The translations under genes and the position numbers were made by a program. Below the pieces are notes generated by a model, which was given only the letters and a program-made list of their open reading frames with translations, made no database searches and was not told the DNA's origin. This document shows, in pieces, positions 1 to 7,471 of a stretch of 32,487 nucleotides of DNA (the first letter of the stretch is position 1; every line of letters starts with the position of its first letter). The stretch is from a virus: IMG/VR virus record IMGVR_UViG_3300021197_001013, positions 1-32,487 of that record, one strand, 5' to 3'.

Positions 1-20
1 CCCTTAGTCAGACGCGCATA

Positions 21-37
21 GGGGGTGGGGGGTGGGG
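21..37 (+). other. G-tract cluster (possible G-quadruplex)
   Basis: Three runs of G (5, 6 and 4) are separated by single T residues. A shorter version, GGGGTGGGGG, lies at 3442-3451 just before the sigma-70-like promoter of the AAA+ ATPase gene. Only three runs are visible, so four-stranded folding would need one run to be split. No function can be assigned. Confidence 0.3.
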
Positions 38-166
38 TCTAGTTTACGGGGTATGTAGACAAAAAGCCCCCCATGCAAAACACCCTACACAAACACGTTT
101 ATATATAGTCTAATAGCACCATGTTTCGGCAACGGGTCGATTCATAGTGCAATGTCGCACAAAAAC

Positions 167-182
167 GCCATCACGTGATGGC
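167..182. promoter_or_regulatory. 16-bp perfect palindrome, putative operator copy 1
   Basis: GCCATCACGTGATGGC is a perfect inverted repeat centred on CACGTG. It ends 15 bp before the chosen start of the first gene, next to its ribosome binding site. Two further copies with one changed base occur at 1116-1131 and 1627-1642, the last one also just upstream of a gene. Position and symmetry suggest a binding site for a dimeric phage regulator; an RNA hairpin in the leader is the alternative. The cognate protein cannot be identified. Confidence 0.6.
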
Positions 183-197
183 AAAATGGAGCTATAT

Positions 198-935
198 ATG
201 TCAAAGCTAAAAGCAGTAAAAGCAGTAATATCATTTACTAAACAGATGATCACTAAAGGCGTTACCGCTATTGAACATGGCGAAATGGCAGAGGTATCGA
301 AGAAGGCCTTCTTTAAAAGCATAGAGGGTCGCGTTCCCGCTAGCAACATATCGGAAGCAAAAGGCGCTTTTGAGAATGTTGCAATCGCTTATCTCGATAA
401 AGAATGGGAACTAAACGGGGAGCTAGTTACTGAATGGTCGAAGCCTAAAGCAGAGCGCCCAAAGGGAGCGGTAAAGATTGGCAAGAAAACATTCAGGTTT
501 TATACGAATCGAGCCAGCACAATCAAAGGGCGGTGGATGGCGGCATATAGGCGCTTTCTAAAAACGGGTGAATCTGATGGTAGAAAGGTATCCAAAGCTA
601 AATCGAAACGTGCTACGGGCGGTGCAACAAAACCAAGCAATCCCTCTACAGATTCGGTCTCGTTAAATGATGCGAACGTAGAGCGTAGTGTTCTATCCCA
701 TCTAATGAGTAAAGAATTGATTGATGGTTTGGAAACACAGTTCCAAAGGGACGTAGCATTTACGTTCCATAGACTGGCATTCTATAGGAGTAAAGCTGGT
801 ACAGTAACAGAGAACGAGAGGATAATGAAATCAGCATTTCTCAAAGTAATTGATAATGCTTCAGCATCTTGTCTTAAAGCGGCAGACCTTAAAAACAAAC
901 TAGAGGATGCCTATAACAAGCTTAACAAAGGGTAG
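198..935 (+). CDS. Hypothetical phage protein, 245 aa
   Basis: I do not recognise this protein. The frame stays open upstream to 147, but the ATG at 198 is preferred because GGAG at 188-191 lies six bases before it. The product starts MSKLKAVKAV and is rich in Lys, Arg and Ala. A basic Ser/Thr-rich linker lies around residues 120-150 and separates an N-terminal half from a helical C-terminal half. No membrane segment, signal peptide or catalytic motif is evident. A strong terminator follows directly and a palindromic putative operator lies just upstream, so this looks like a single-gene unit under its own control. A DNA-binding or regulatory role would fit the basic linker, but that is inference only. 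Confidence 0.75.
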   Translation: MSKLKAVKAVISFTKQMITKGVTAIEHGEMAEVSKKAFFKSIEGRVPASNISEAKGAFENVAIAYLDKEWELNGELVTEWSKPKAERPKGAVKIGKKTFRFYTNRASTIKGRWMAAYRRFLKTGESDGRKVSKAKSKRATGGATKPSNPSTDSVSLNDANVERSVLSHLMSKELIDGLETQFQRDVAFTFHRLAFYRSKAGTVTENERIMKSAFLKVIDNASASCLKAADLKNKLEDAYNKLNKG

Positions 936-942
936 TACATCA

Positions 943-971
943 GGGGGAGCCGAAAGGTTCCCCCTTTTTTT
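943..971 (+). terminator. Rho-independent terminator
   Basis: A 9-bp stem (GGGGGAGCC with GGTTCCCCC, one G-U pair) closes a GAAA tetraloop and is followed by seven T residues. It begins eight bases after the stop codon of the 245-aa gene and should end that transcript before the long non-coding region. Confidence 0.92.
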
Positions 972-986
972 GTCTCAAAAAAACTT

Positions 987-1100
987 GACACCAGTTCCCG
1001 AATGGCTAACTGCCACCTCCTGCTCCGCCCTTCTTGATACCAGTTTCCGAACAGCTAACTGCCTTGAGTGGACACCAGTTCCTGTATAGCTAACTGCCAC
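987..1100. repeat. Three 30-bp direct repeats with internal dyad
   Basis: Copies lie at 987-1016, 1036-1065 and 1071-1100. They share the frame GA(C/T)ACCAGTT, a variable centre, then GCTAACTGCC. Within each copy CAGTT and AACTG form a 5-bp dyad around an 11-bp centre. Start-to-start spacings are 49 and 35 bp, so this is not a simple tandem repeat. Copy 1 is preceded by TTGACA in place of TGACA, giving a -35-like element, but no good -10 follows. They could be initiator-binding sites (iterons) or operators. The short frames crossing them look like chance. Confidence 0.7.
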
Positions 1101-1115
1101 TACAGGAACAAATTT

Positions 1116-1131
1116 GCCATCACGTGGTGGC
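1116..1131. promoter_or_regulatory. 16-bp palindrome, putative operator copy 2
   Basis: GCCATCACGTGGTGGC differs from copy 1 by one base, which breaks symmetry at one pair. It follows the third direct repeat and precedes the inverted-repeat region. With copy 3 it shares the flanking sequence AATTTGCC on the left, so the conserved block is longer than the palindrome. No gene starts directly downstream. Confidence 0.55.
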
Positions 1132-1141
1132 ATTTTTCTAC

Positions 1142-1505
1142 TAACTAAACCAATTAAACTTTTTGCTATTTTCAAAAAAGTTTAGTTACCCTTCGTTTTT
1201 TCCCATTTACGTTTTTAGTTTTGTTTAGTTTTGTTTATTATTACTTACTTATATATATATATTATTATTATTATTTCTTTCTCTACCAATTAAACCAACT
1301 AAACCAACCAAATCACCCATCTGTGTAAACAGCTAGGAAAAGAGATTATCTCTTCGGGTAAGCTACCCCCTTTTCCCTAAAACCACGGAGTACCCAAATT
1401 CGTGGTTTAGTTGGTTTAATTGGTTTATTTACGCTACAGCCCACGTATTTACTGGATTGATTCTAAACTTTTTCCGAATATCGAAAAGTTTAATTGGTTT
1501 AGTTA
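1142..1505. other. Nested inverted repeats, AT-rich; origin candidate
   Basis: This gene-free stretch carries two nested perfect inverted repeats. The outer arms are 1142-1163 and 1484-1505 (22 bp). The inner arms are 1285-1306 and 1403-1424 (22 bp). Both pairs are built from the same words, AAACCAATT and AACTAAACC. Between the inner arms are smaller hairpins: AAGAGAT/ATCTCTT at 1340-1354, GGGTA/TACCC at 1356-1368, and AAACCACG/CGTGGTTT at 1380-1408. An A/T-only stretch with TATATATATAT and ATT repeats lies near 1249-1276. Such dyads beside AT-rich DNA and direct repeats are typical of replication origins or packaging sites. A structured leader RNA is also possible. The assignment is inference. 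Confidence 0.5.
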
Positions 1506-1535
1506 TACCACTTAGAATAAACACGTTTGTGTAGC

Positions 1536-1564
1536 TTGACCTAAGAAAACGTATTTGAGATAAT
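1536..1564 (+). promoter_or_regulatory. Putative sigma-70 promoter
   Basis: TTGACC at 1536-1541 and GATAAT at 1559-1564 are separated by 17 bp, close to the sigma-70 consensus. Transcription would start near 1571 and cross the palindrome at 1627-1642 before the genes beginning at 1674. That placement makes the palindrome a plausible operator or leader hairpin for this promoter. Confidence 0.45.
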
Positions 1565-1626
1565 AGATCTTGTTGGTGGGGAGGAGCGGTTGTTTGACAG
1601 CAATTTCGACAACATCAACAAAATTT

Positions 1627-1642
1627 GCCATCACGTGGTGGC
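1627..1642. promoter_or_regulatory. 16-bp palindrome, putative operator copy 3
   Basis: This is the same sequence as copy 2, here flanked by TTT on the left and AAA on the right, so the imperfect dyad reaches 22 bp. It lies 31 bp before the start of the 69-aa gene, downstream of the putative promoter at 1536-1564. Confidence 0.6.
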
Positions 1643-1673
1643 AAAAAAACGCTAACTTACAGGAGCACACATT

Positions 1674-1883
1674 ATGAGGGTATCAATTACAGACGATGGC
1701 ACGATGGACACAGTGGTTGTGATCTACACCAAACACGGTGAGGTCATTGAGCGGTTCGACACAGAGTATCGGTATTCATTCGATGATGATCCTGATGTCT
1801 CTACCGATTACTTTTTGGAGGCTGTTCGAGACGATATGCAAGATAGCTTATCGTGGAACGAGCACGTGGGAGATTTCGTATGA
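1674..1883 (+). CDS. Small acidic hypothetical protein, 69 aa
   Basis: I do not recognise this protein. The ATG at 1674 has AGGAG at 1661-1665 as ribosome binding site. The product is acidic (many Asp and Glu), starts MRVSITDDGTMDTVVV and looks like one small soluble domain with beta strands followed by an acidic helix. It overlaps the next gene by four bases (ATGA), which suggests translational coupling. It is the first gene of a series of small frames, as in early regions of many phages. Confidence 0.7.
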   Translation: MRVSITDDGTMDTVVVIYTKHGEVIERFDTEYRYSFDDDPDVSTDYFLEAVRDDMQDSLSWNEHVGDFV

Positions 1884-2044
1884 AGGACTTTAAAGACAGA
1901 TACAACACGCACGACCCCGATGACATGTACCGATGGGCACATACACCTTGGTGGGTGAAACCGCTATTCGCTGTTGGAGTAGCTGTTGCCGGTGTCGCTG
2001 TAGTTGTGTTCGTGTGGATGTTGACTGTAATTGTATTTCTATAG
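1880..2044 (+). CDS. Small single-span membrane protein, 54 aa
   Basis: The frame is open from 1853, but the ATG at 1880 overlaps the previous stop and has GGGAG about eight bases upstream, so it is taken as start. The first 27 residues are charged and polar (MKDFKDRYNTHDPDD, then a Trp-rich stretch). Residues 30-54 are a continuous hydrophobic segment rich in Val and Ala that ends at the stop codon. This predicts a tail-anchored inner-membrane protein with its N-terminus in the cytoplasm. It might act against host membrane functions or exclude other phages. A holin is less likely so far from any lysis gene. Function unknown. Confidence 0.65.
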   Translation: MKDFKDRYNTHDPDDMYRWAHTPWWVKPLFAVGVAVAGVAVVVFVWMLTVIVFL

Positions 2045-2051
2045 GAGAACG

Positions 2052-2357
2052 ATGATGACTGAAGAACAAAAACTCCGACGCTACCAAATATCGGTCTGGC
2101 TCGATCGTTTTGTCGATGTTGTAGCTGATAACGAGGAAGAAGCCAAAAGGATTGCCCAATCGAGAATTGATGAGCTGGTGCGAGACTTGCTAGCAACAGA
2201 CGTTAAAAAATGGAATATGGCAGTCGGAGATATGTTTTACGAACCCCTAGCCTCAGTCGAAGAAACTGAAACTGACGATGACGAAGCGGCGTGGGATTGG
2301 GCTTTGCGGTCTGAAGATTATCCAAAGAAAGATGACAAGGAGAACGATGATGGCTAA
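2052..2357 (+). CDS. Acidic hypothetical protein, about 101 aa
   Basis: The start is one of two adjacent ATGs at 2052 and 2055, preceded by AGGAG at 2043-2047; the second has the better spacing. The N-terminal half (residues 8-45) reads like a small alpha-beta module, with YQISVWLDRFVDVVADNEE followed by an amphipathic helix. A similar layout occurs in the 61-aa protein at 8007-8192, where residues such as VTAPNLESAERMAEDI follow a beta strand. The C-terminus is strongly acidic. No family assigned. Confidence 0.7.
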   Translation: MMTEEQKLRRYQISVWLDRFVDVVADNEEEAKRIAQSRIDELVRDLLATDVKKWNMAVGDMFYEPLASVEETETDDDEAAWDWALRSEDYPKKDDKENDDG

Positions 2358-2514
2358 CTTTATCGACGATATGGTAGAGCTACGTATCAAACGTAACGAC
2401 AAGCTAGCGGAGGAGGCTAACCGCAAGAGAGAACTACGTGACGAATTAGCAAAGCACGACCCTAAACATCTTAAGCAATGGCTTGAGATTCAACTAAACG
2501 ACAAGGAGCAATAA
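2347..2514 (+). CDS. Small charged helical protein, about 55 aa
   Basis: The frame is open from 2278, but the ATG pair at 2347/2350 follows AGGAG at 2339-2343 and is the likely start, overlapping the previous gene by 11 bases. The product is almost entirely predicted helix with alternating acidic and basic residues (ELRIKRNDKLAEEANRK) and may form a coiled coil. I do not recognise it. Confidence 0.6.
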   Translation: MMANFIDDMVELRIKRNDKLAEEANRKRELRDELAKHDPKHLKQWLEIQLNDKEQ

Positions 2515-2516
2515 CG

Positions 2517-3440
2517 ATGGACTATATTAACCAATCAATGGAATCACCTGTAACTCAACCTGAGTTACCCAAAGTAGTTTCACCTACTATCTCAAGCAGT
2601 GCAGTGCTCGTAACACTGAGCCGATCCGTACCGGCATTGAAGAAGATAGACAAAGAAGTGACCGACGAGGTGACTACTGCCAAACGTGCCAGTAAAAACG
2701 CAGGTTCTTTTCACAAGAATCTTATCGAGTGTCAGGCTCACGATCAGCTATCGACGCACAGTAACGACATCTATCAGTACCACGCTCGCCAAACTATTGT
2801 GTGGATGGACAAGGGACCACGCTTGTTACCCAACGAGAAACTCATTGACTACAGAAACACGATGGACGAGTACATTACCGAGTTCGACCGACTCAAGGAA
2901 GCGTTCTTAGCCGAATACCCTAGGGCAGTAGCTAACGCACAGTTTCATACAGGTGATATGTTCAAGGAGGAGGAGTACCCATCTGTTGACGAGTTGCGTC
3001 GCAAGATACGTATTCGAGTGTCTTACGAGCCGATCCCTGATGCCGGTGACTTTCGTATCGACATTGGTAACCAAGCCGCTACCGAGATGCAGGATACGTA
3101 CAACAAGTTGTTGGACGATAGGATGAACAAAGCGATGGGTAGTGTGGTCGAGAGACTAATCAAACCCCTGACCAATATGTCCGCAATGCTCGACTATGGC
3201 GAGGGTGACAAGAAAACAGGATTCAGAGACACGTTGGTGGATAATGTGACCGACATAGTGAGTCTATTGAAGACGTGCAACATAGCGAACGATCCAAAGA
3301 TTACCGCTATACAAACACAGTTACGCCAGACCCTTAGTGGAGTAACTCCCGACGGCTTACGTCACAGTCCAAGCCTACGTGCCAAGACACGACAAGAAGT
3401 CGATGCCATTATCAACAACCTTCCCTCACTAGGCTTCTAG
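2517..3440 (+). CDS. Probable DUF3150 family protein, 307 aa
   Basis: The ATG at 2517 follows AAGGAG at 2502-2507 and lies two bases after the previous stop. The protein is helical and soluble. The central part has the order I associate with DUF3150: a helical region with YHARQTIVWMDKGPRLLP, a segment ending AFLAEYPRAVANAQ, then EYPSVDELRRKIRIRV and PIPDAGDFRIDIG. In phages and some bacteria this family is found next to MoxR/CobS-like ATPases and VWA proteins, exactly as here, so all three probably act in one complex. The role of that complex in phages is not established. Family assignment is from memory of motif order and gene neighbourhood. Confidence 0.6.
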   Translation: MDYINQSMESPVTQPELPKVVSPTISSSAVLVTLSRSVPALKKIDKEVTDEVTTAKRASKNAGSFHKNLIECQAHDQLSTHSNDIYQYHARQTIVWMDKGPRLLPNEKLIDYRNTMDEYITEFDRLKEAFLAEYPRAVANAQFHTGDMFKEEEYPSVDELRRKIRIRVSYEPIPDAGDFRIDIGNQAATEMQDTYNKLLDDRMNKAMGSVVERLIKPLTNMSAMLDYGEGDKKTGFRDTLVDNVTDIVSLLKTCNIANDPKITAIQTQLRQTLSGVTPDGLRHSPSLRAKTRQEVDAIINNLPSLGF

Positions 3441-3458
3441 TGGGGTGGGGGTAAAACG

Positions 3459-3486
3459 TTGACTTAAAGCAACAAAACCTTATAAT
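3459..3486 (+). promoter_or_regulatory. Sigma-70 promoter
   Basis: TTGACT at 3459-3464 and a perfect TATAAT at 3481-3486 are 16 bp apart. The gene for the AAA+ ATPase starts 44 bases after the -10 box. A GGGGTGGGGG run lies just upstream. This is the clearest promoter in the window and implies use of host RNA polymerase for the ATPase/VWA genes. Confidence 0.75.
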
Positions 3487-3530
3487 ACTAACCGTAACAC
3501 CAATAAACTTAACTTAATGGAGCAACAATC

Positions 3531-4631
3531 GTGACTACAACAAACACAGCACAAGCAATGTATGCACTCAGTTTTGACCAGACAGCGAACCTTATCAATG
3601 CGGTAGGGTCGCGTAACACCGTACTCGCACAAGGTAACATGGGCATTGGTAAAACTTCTTTGTTGAAGCTACTGACCAAGATGAACCCTGACCATGTACC
3701 AATCTACCTAGACGGTACGACTATTATTGATTCGGCTGATCTATTCATGGTCAAGTATTCCGAAGATGGTGAGACGTTCAAGACAGTACCCCTTGAGGAT
3801 CTTGGTCTACATCTACCCGATCAACCTGTCATTCTAATGATTGATGAACTAGGTAAGATGAACAGGTCCGCACAACTAGCGTGTCTACGTCTGATGTTGG
3901 AGCGAACGCACGGCAAGCTACATATGCACTCCGACAGTATTGTATTCGCTACGACCAACAAGGGCACAGAAGCAGTGGGTGACTTACTCCCTGCCCATGC
4001 ACGTAATCGACTGACCATCGTAGAGATGCGTAAGCCTGACAACATGGAGTGGATCGAGTGGGGTGTTAACAACGACATCGACGCTACGCTACTAGGTTTC
4101 TGTAAAGAGAAGCCAGAGATATTCCATAGCTTCGAGGGGTATGAGAACCCTGACGAGAACGAGTACATATTCCACCCACGAAGTGCACGTACGGCTTTCG
4201 TTACACCGCGCTCACTTGAGAAGGCAAGTGACATACTCAAACAACGTGCGGTACTCGATGACACCTCACTCAGTGCGGCTCTCGTTGGTACGATCGGTGA
4301 CCGAGCGGCATTGGACTTGGCGGCGTTCATCGCACTAGCTGACAAGCTACCTACACTTGACCAGATCAAGGGTGACCCGATGACTGCACCTGTACCCGAT
4401 AGCCCTGCGGCTATATGTATGGTGGTGTACAGAGCACTGGCAACCATCGAGCGTGAGTGGGTAGATCCTTGGCTGACTTACATGAACAGGTTGCCCAAGG
4501 AGGCTCAAGGTTTGTTCGTCAATGGGGTACGTAGACCCAAGTACAGCCGACGTGATTATGTAGTGCAGTCTGGTACTAAGTATCAGGAATGGTGCACAGC
4601 TAACAACTACATGTTCAGCATCGATAAGTAG
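3531..4631 (+). CDS. MoxR/CobS-like AAA+ ATPase, 366 aa
   Basis: The start is GTG, with TGGAG at 3518-3522. Visible motifs are Walker A GNMGIGKTS (residues 35-43), Walker B ILMIDELGKM (101-110) and a sensor-1 stretch VFATTNKG (138-145), with candidate arginine residues around GDLLPAHARNR. Spacing and the short Walker A to Walker B distance fit the MoxR/CobS/RavA group of AAA+ proteins. Known members remodel or load partner proteins, usually with a VWA protein encoded next door, as happens here. In cyanophages and marine phages cobS-like genes of this kind are common; a true cobaltochelatase role is unproven and unlikely without other cobalamin genes. A strong promoter lies 44 bases upstream. 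Confidence 0.85.
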   Translation: MTTTNTAQAMYALSFDQTANLINAVGSRNTVLAQGNMGIGKTSLLKLLTKMNPDHVPIYLDGTTIIDSADLFMVKYSEDGETFKTVPLEDLGLHLPDQPVILMIDELGKMNRSAQLACLRLMLERTHGKLHMHSDSIVFATTNKGTEAVGDLLPAHARNRLTIVEMRKPDNMEWIEWGVNNDIDATLLGFCKEKPEIFHSFEGYENPDENEYIFHPRSARTAFVTPRSLEKASDILKQRAVLDDTSLSAALVGTIGDRAALDLAAFIALADKLPTLDQIKGDPMTAPVPDSPAAICMVVYRALATIEREWVDPWLTYMNRLPKEAQGLFVNGVRRPKYSRRDYVVQSGTKYQEWCTANNYMFSIDK

Positions 4632-4641
4632 GGGGTGAGAT

Positions 4642-5853
4642 ATGTTAGCAATCAATACACAACTATCAGCCGAGCAACGGCTCACTAAAAACATCACAAC
4701 CATTATGGGACACCAAAGATATGTAGCCCTTGCAGGGGTGTTGATGCTTGGTAAGAGCGGTATCGAAGATGGCTGTCCTACTGCCTACACCAATGGACGT
4801 GACGCATACTACGGACGAGAGTTTGTTAGTTGGCAGAGCGACTCAGGGTTTAGATTCCTGATTCTGCATGAGAACTATCACAAGCTGTTCAAGCACCTGA
4901 TTACATGGGAGTGGATGTTCAGAGAAGATGCGGTCCTAGCTGGTCAAGCTTGTGACCATGCAATCAATCTGATGATTACGGATGAGAATCGTGATGGGTT
5001 TGCAACCATGCCTGTAGATGCCCAAGGCAATCCTATCGGACTGCTTGACGAGCGGTTCCGTGGTATGGATGCAGCTCAAATATACAAGATACTCAAACAA
5101 GAAAAGGAGGATAACCCAGAGCAACAACAGGGTCAGGGTGCAGGTCAGGGTGCAGAGTTAGATGAACACGATTGGGAAGGTGCTCAAGAGATGACTGCCG
5201 AAGAGCAACGTGATCTAACACAAGAGATCGACCAAGCAGTCCGACAGGGTGCACTACTTGCCGGTAAGGTAGGCAGTGGGGGCAACCGAGCCATCGACCA
5301 ATTACTACGATCCGAGGTGGACTGGCGTGAAGCACTGCGTGAGTTCGTTACAGAAACCTGTCGTGGTAACGACGATAGCACATGGCGTAGACCAAGCCGA
5401 CGGCACATGGCAATGAACATCTTACGACCCAGTGGTATCACTGAACGAGTGGGTGAACTAGTCATTGCTATCGACACGTCAGGTAGTATCGGACAACAAG
5501 AGCTAACCCGATGTCTCAGTGAGATCAAGGGTGTATGCGATACGGTCAAGCCCGAATCTGTTCGGGTACTGTATTGGGATACCAAGGTGTGTGGTGACGA
5601 GCAGTATGGTGGGACAGGTACACCGCTCGAACAACTTACACAAACAACTAAGCCCAAGGGTGGTGGTGGCACTGACGTGCAGTGTGTACCTGACTACATA
5701 CGCGACAAGAACATCAATGCCCAAGCAGTGATCGTGTTGACTGATGGATACCTACGCGATTGGGGTACGTGGAGTATGCCCCTGCTGTGGACGATCCTAG
5801 ACAACAAACAAGTAACACCCATCAACGGTAAGACAATTCACGTTAACCTTTAA
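4642..5853 (+). CDS. VWA protein with DUF2201-like metallopeptidase motif, 403 aa
   Basis: The ATG at 4642 follows GGGGGTGAG closely and lies ten bases after the ATPase stop. The N-terminal part has an HExxH-like motif HENYH (76-80) followed by AGQACDHAINLMI around 100-112, which matches the putative metallopeptidase domain of the DUF2201 family. A Gln/Gly-rich linker spans about 158-172. The C-terminal part is a VWA-like domain with a metal-ion-dependent adhesion site, IAIDTSGSIG (275-284), a GGGGTDV loop (340-346) and VIVLTDG. The protein is the expected partner of the upstream AAA+ ATPase. In bacterial MoxR-VWA pairs the ATPase acts on a target recruited by VWA. Whether the HENYH site is active cannot be told from sequence. 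Confidence 0.82.
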   Translation: MLAINTQLSAEQRLTKNITTIMGHQRYVALAGVLMLGKSGIEDGCPTAYTNGRDAYYGREFVSWQSDSGFRFLILHENYHKLFKHLITWEWMFREDAVLAGQACDHAINLMITDENRDGFATMPVDAQGNPIGLLDERFRGMDAAQIYKILKQEKEDNPEQQQGQGAGQGAELDEHDWEGAQEMTAEEQRDLTQEIDQAVRQGALLAGKVGSGGNRAIDQLLRSEVDWREALREFVTETCRGNDDSTWRRPSRRHMAMNILRPSGITERVGELVIAIDTSGSIGQQELTRCLSEIKGVCDTVKPESVRVLYWDTKVCGDEQYGGTGTPLEQLTQTTKPKGGGGTDVQCVPDYIRDKNINAQAVIVLTDGYLRDWGTWSMPLLWTILDNKQVTPINGKTIHVNL

Positions 5854-5864
5854 GGAGAAACAAT

Positions 5865-6875
5865 ATGAGCAGTAAACATATAGTACAAACGTTTGGGTTT
5901 GATGAGGTAAATAAGTACGATGAGGCAAAATGCAATGGGAGTGCATACACATCACATGACATTAACAGTAACCCACAGTTTGCCCCTGAGTTAAAAGATA
6001 TACAGAAACGTATTAAGCGTAGGCACAAGCAAGCGTCTTTTCTTTGGGTATCAATCAGTGAGTTTGCTGTGAGGCTAAGCCCAAAAAGCTTGTGTTACGA
6101 CGCTAGGGTTACCTATCTTGAAAATGCAGGGTACTTGGTACTCAATGTCAGTACTTATAGAGAGAAAGCACTACCCTACGAACAAGACAGACACTTCTGC
6201 CTATCTTGGAACAAAAAATCGTTTGCGAGTGTTACTGTTAATCCGGCACGAGTGGCTAAGATCGTTAATTCAACGGTGAGTGTCACTCAAGATACTGTAC
6301 TCCATAATACGCTGAACAGGACTCTCAGTAGGTTTGAAGGAGGACTAGTCAACGCACAAGAAAAGATGAAGAAGCTAACCCGAAGAGTCTTTGGAGGTAT
6401 GTCTGATAGCGAGAGGGATGGTGCGTTATTGGAGTATTGCCTAGCTAGTATGGATGACAGGGCAGTAGCGAGTGGTGTGGTAGCAAATGCCAAAGAAAGA
6501 GTTACCAAGTACTTAACTACCAAGAAAGACTTGGGGTACTCCATCGAGGCCTGCAATGGACAAGCAGTGTTAGCGTTGTACAAGTTCAAGGACAGTGACC
6601 GAATACACTATGCCTACGAAGACCGTAAACTAGGCTCTGTGTCTGATGTCAACGAGTTACCTAAAGAAGTTCTGAGTAAGCTAGCTGTACTACAAACAAC
6701 AGGTACAGCAGGTATGGATGACCTTGAAAGTTACTATGGAACCAAAGTCCTAGATAGTATCGGTTGTATTTACGATACAGACAGAGACAAAGATGACATG
6801 TCCTTCATAGAGGATGCTATGTGCGTGTTCGTATCACCATCAACACTTCAAGAGGTAGCTACCCTTGCCAACTAA
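5865..6875 (+). CDS. Hypothetical protein, 336 aa
   Basis: The ATG at 5865 follows AAGGAG, 11 bases after the VWA gene stop, so it is probably co-transcribed with the ATPase and VWA genes. I do not recognise it. The N-terminal 150 residues look like a mixed alpha-beta fold with aromatic residues. The middle, around 155-235, is strongly charged and helical (NAQEKMKKLTRRVFGG, AKERVTKYLTTKKDLG). No Walker, metal-binding or membrane motif is visible. Placement suggests it acts with the AAA+/VWA set, possibly as its substrate or adaptor; this is inference. Confidence 0.7.
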   Translation: MSSKHIVQTFGFDEVNKYDEAKCNGSAYTSHDINSNPQFAPELKDIQKRIKRRHKQASFLWVSISEFAVRLSPKSLCYDARVTYLENAGYLVLNVSTYREKALPYEQDRHFCLSWNKKSFASVTVNPARVAKIVNSTVSVTQDTVLHNTLNRTLSRFEGGLVNAQEKMKKLTRRVFGGMSDSERDGALLEYCLASMDDRAVASGVVANAKERVTKYLTTKKDLGYSIEACNGQAVLALYKFKDSDRIHYAYEDRKLGSVSDVNELPKEVLSKLAVLQTTGTAGMDDLESYYGTKVLDSIGCIYDTDRDKDDMSFIEDAMCVFVSPSTLQEVATLAN

Positions 6876-7146
6876 CATTCAAGACTTGACTACATACAGA
6901 GTCGAATTCATTGGGGATACAGCTAAGATAATCTGTTTAGGTATCCCTATAGCACCCTGTGAGTTTGGCAGTGAAGAAACAAGTATACCTATCGTTGATA
7001 TGCCTGACTGGATGACGCGTCGCGTAGCCGTGCTGTCTACTATGGCTTACGAGCCACCGACAGAGTTTGTCACTAACATTGGTAGACGCATAGAGAAGTA
7101 TGTCTATTGGGTATTTTATGAGGGAGATGGTGATGAAGCAGATTAG
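6865..7146 (+). CDS. Small hypothetical protein, 93 aa (TTG start)
   Basis: The reading frame begins with TTG at 6865, overlapping the previous gene by 11 bases, with AGAGG at 6851-6855 as a possible ribosome binding site. No ATG lies near the front of the frame. The protein is acidic at its C-terminus and contains a short beta-rich first half (YRVEFIGDTAKIICLGIPI). It overlaps the next gene by 14 bases. Function unknown. Confidence 0.55.
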   Translation: MPTNIQDLTTYRVEFIGDTAKIICLGIPIAPCEFGSEETSIPIVDMPDWMTRRVAVLSTMAYEPPTEFVTNIGRRIEKYVYWVFYEGDGDEAD

Positions 7147-7450
7147 AAAGCCATATGCAAGAGTTAGCATGAGGGAATGTGCCAGAAAACGGTTACGAGT
7201 TAAGACGCTATATAAACGCGGTGTCCTTGATTGTGATTTTGTAAACCCCCACCACTATATGTGGCCCGAATACGCAAGTAAGTTTTGGTGGTTTATATGG
7301 TGTAGACGAAATCCTTGTCGTTCAGTGGCAGGGTACGTTCGTATGAGCGACTTCCAAGAAGTTAATGAAAGACGAATTATGAGTTTTGTCTACACCAAAG
7401 ATGACAAACAGAACGATAATTCTTATCGGTTATATAATCCTTTAGAGTAG
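7133..7450 (+). CDS. Basic Trp-rich hypothetical protein, 105 aa
   Basis: The frame is open from 7100, but the ATG at 7133 follows GGGAG at 7122-7126 and gives a sensible start, MKQIRKPYARV. The product is strongly basic in its first 35 residues and contains a Trp-rich patch (ASKFWWFIWCRRNPCRS, about residues 59-75) with two cysteines. No family recognised. A role in nucleic acid binding would fit the charge but is not shown. Confidence 0.6.
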   Translation: MKQIRKPYARVSMRECARKRLRVKTLYKRGVLDCDFVNPHHYMWPEYASKFWWFIWCRRNPCRSVAGYVRMSDFQEVNERRIMSFVYTKDDKQNDNSYRLYNPLE

Positions 7451-7471
7451 AGGGTTTTTTAGAGGGGGACG

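Noticed and set aside
1801-2196. Minus-strand frames of 131 and 89 residues opposite the small early genes
   Set aside because: The plus-strand genes here have good ribosome binding sites and tight overlaps. The minus-strand frames lack such sites and appear to be shadows.
3821-4447. 208-residue minus-strand frame inside the AAA+ ATPase gene
   Set aside because: It lies entirely opposite a well-supported gene with intact ATPase motifs and has Ser/Leu-rich composition typical of antisense frames.
3531-5853. Cobalamin (cobaltochelatase) synthesis genes
   Set aside because: The ATPase and VWA proteins resemble CobS and CobT only at the family level, and no other cobalamin gene is present.
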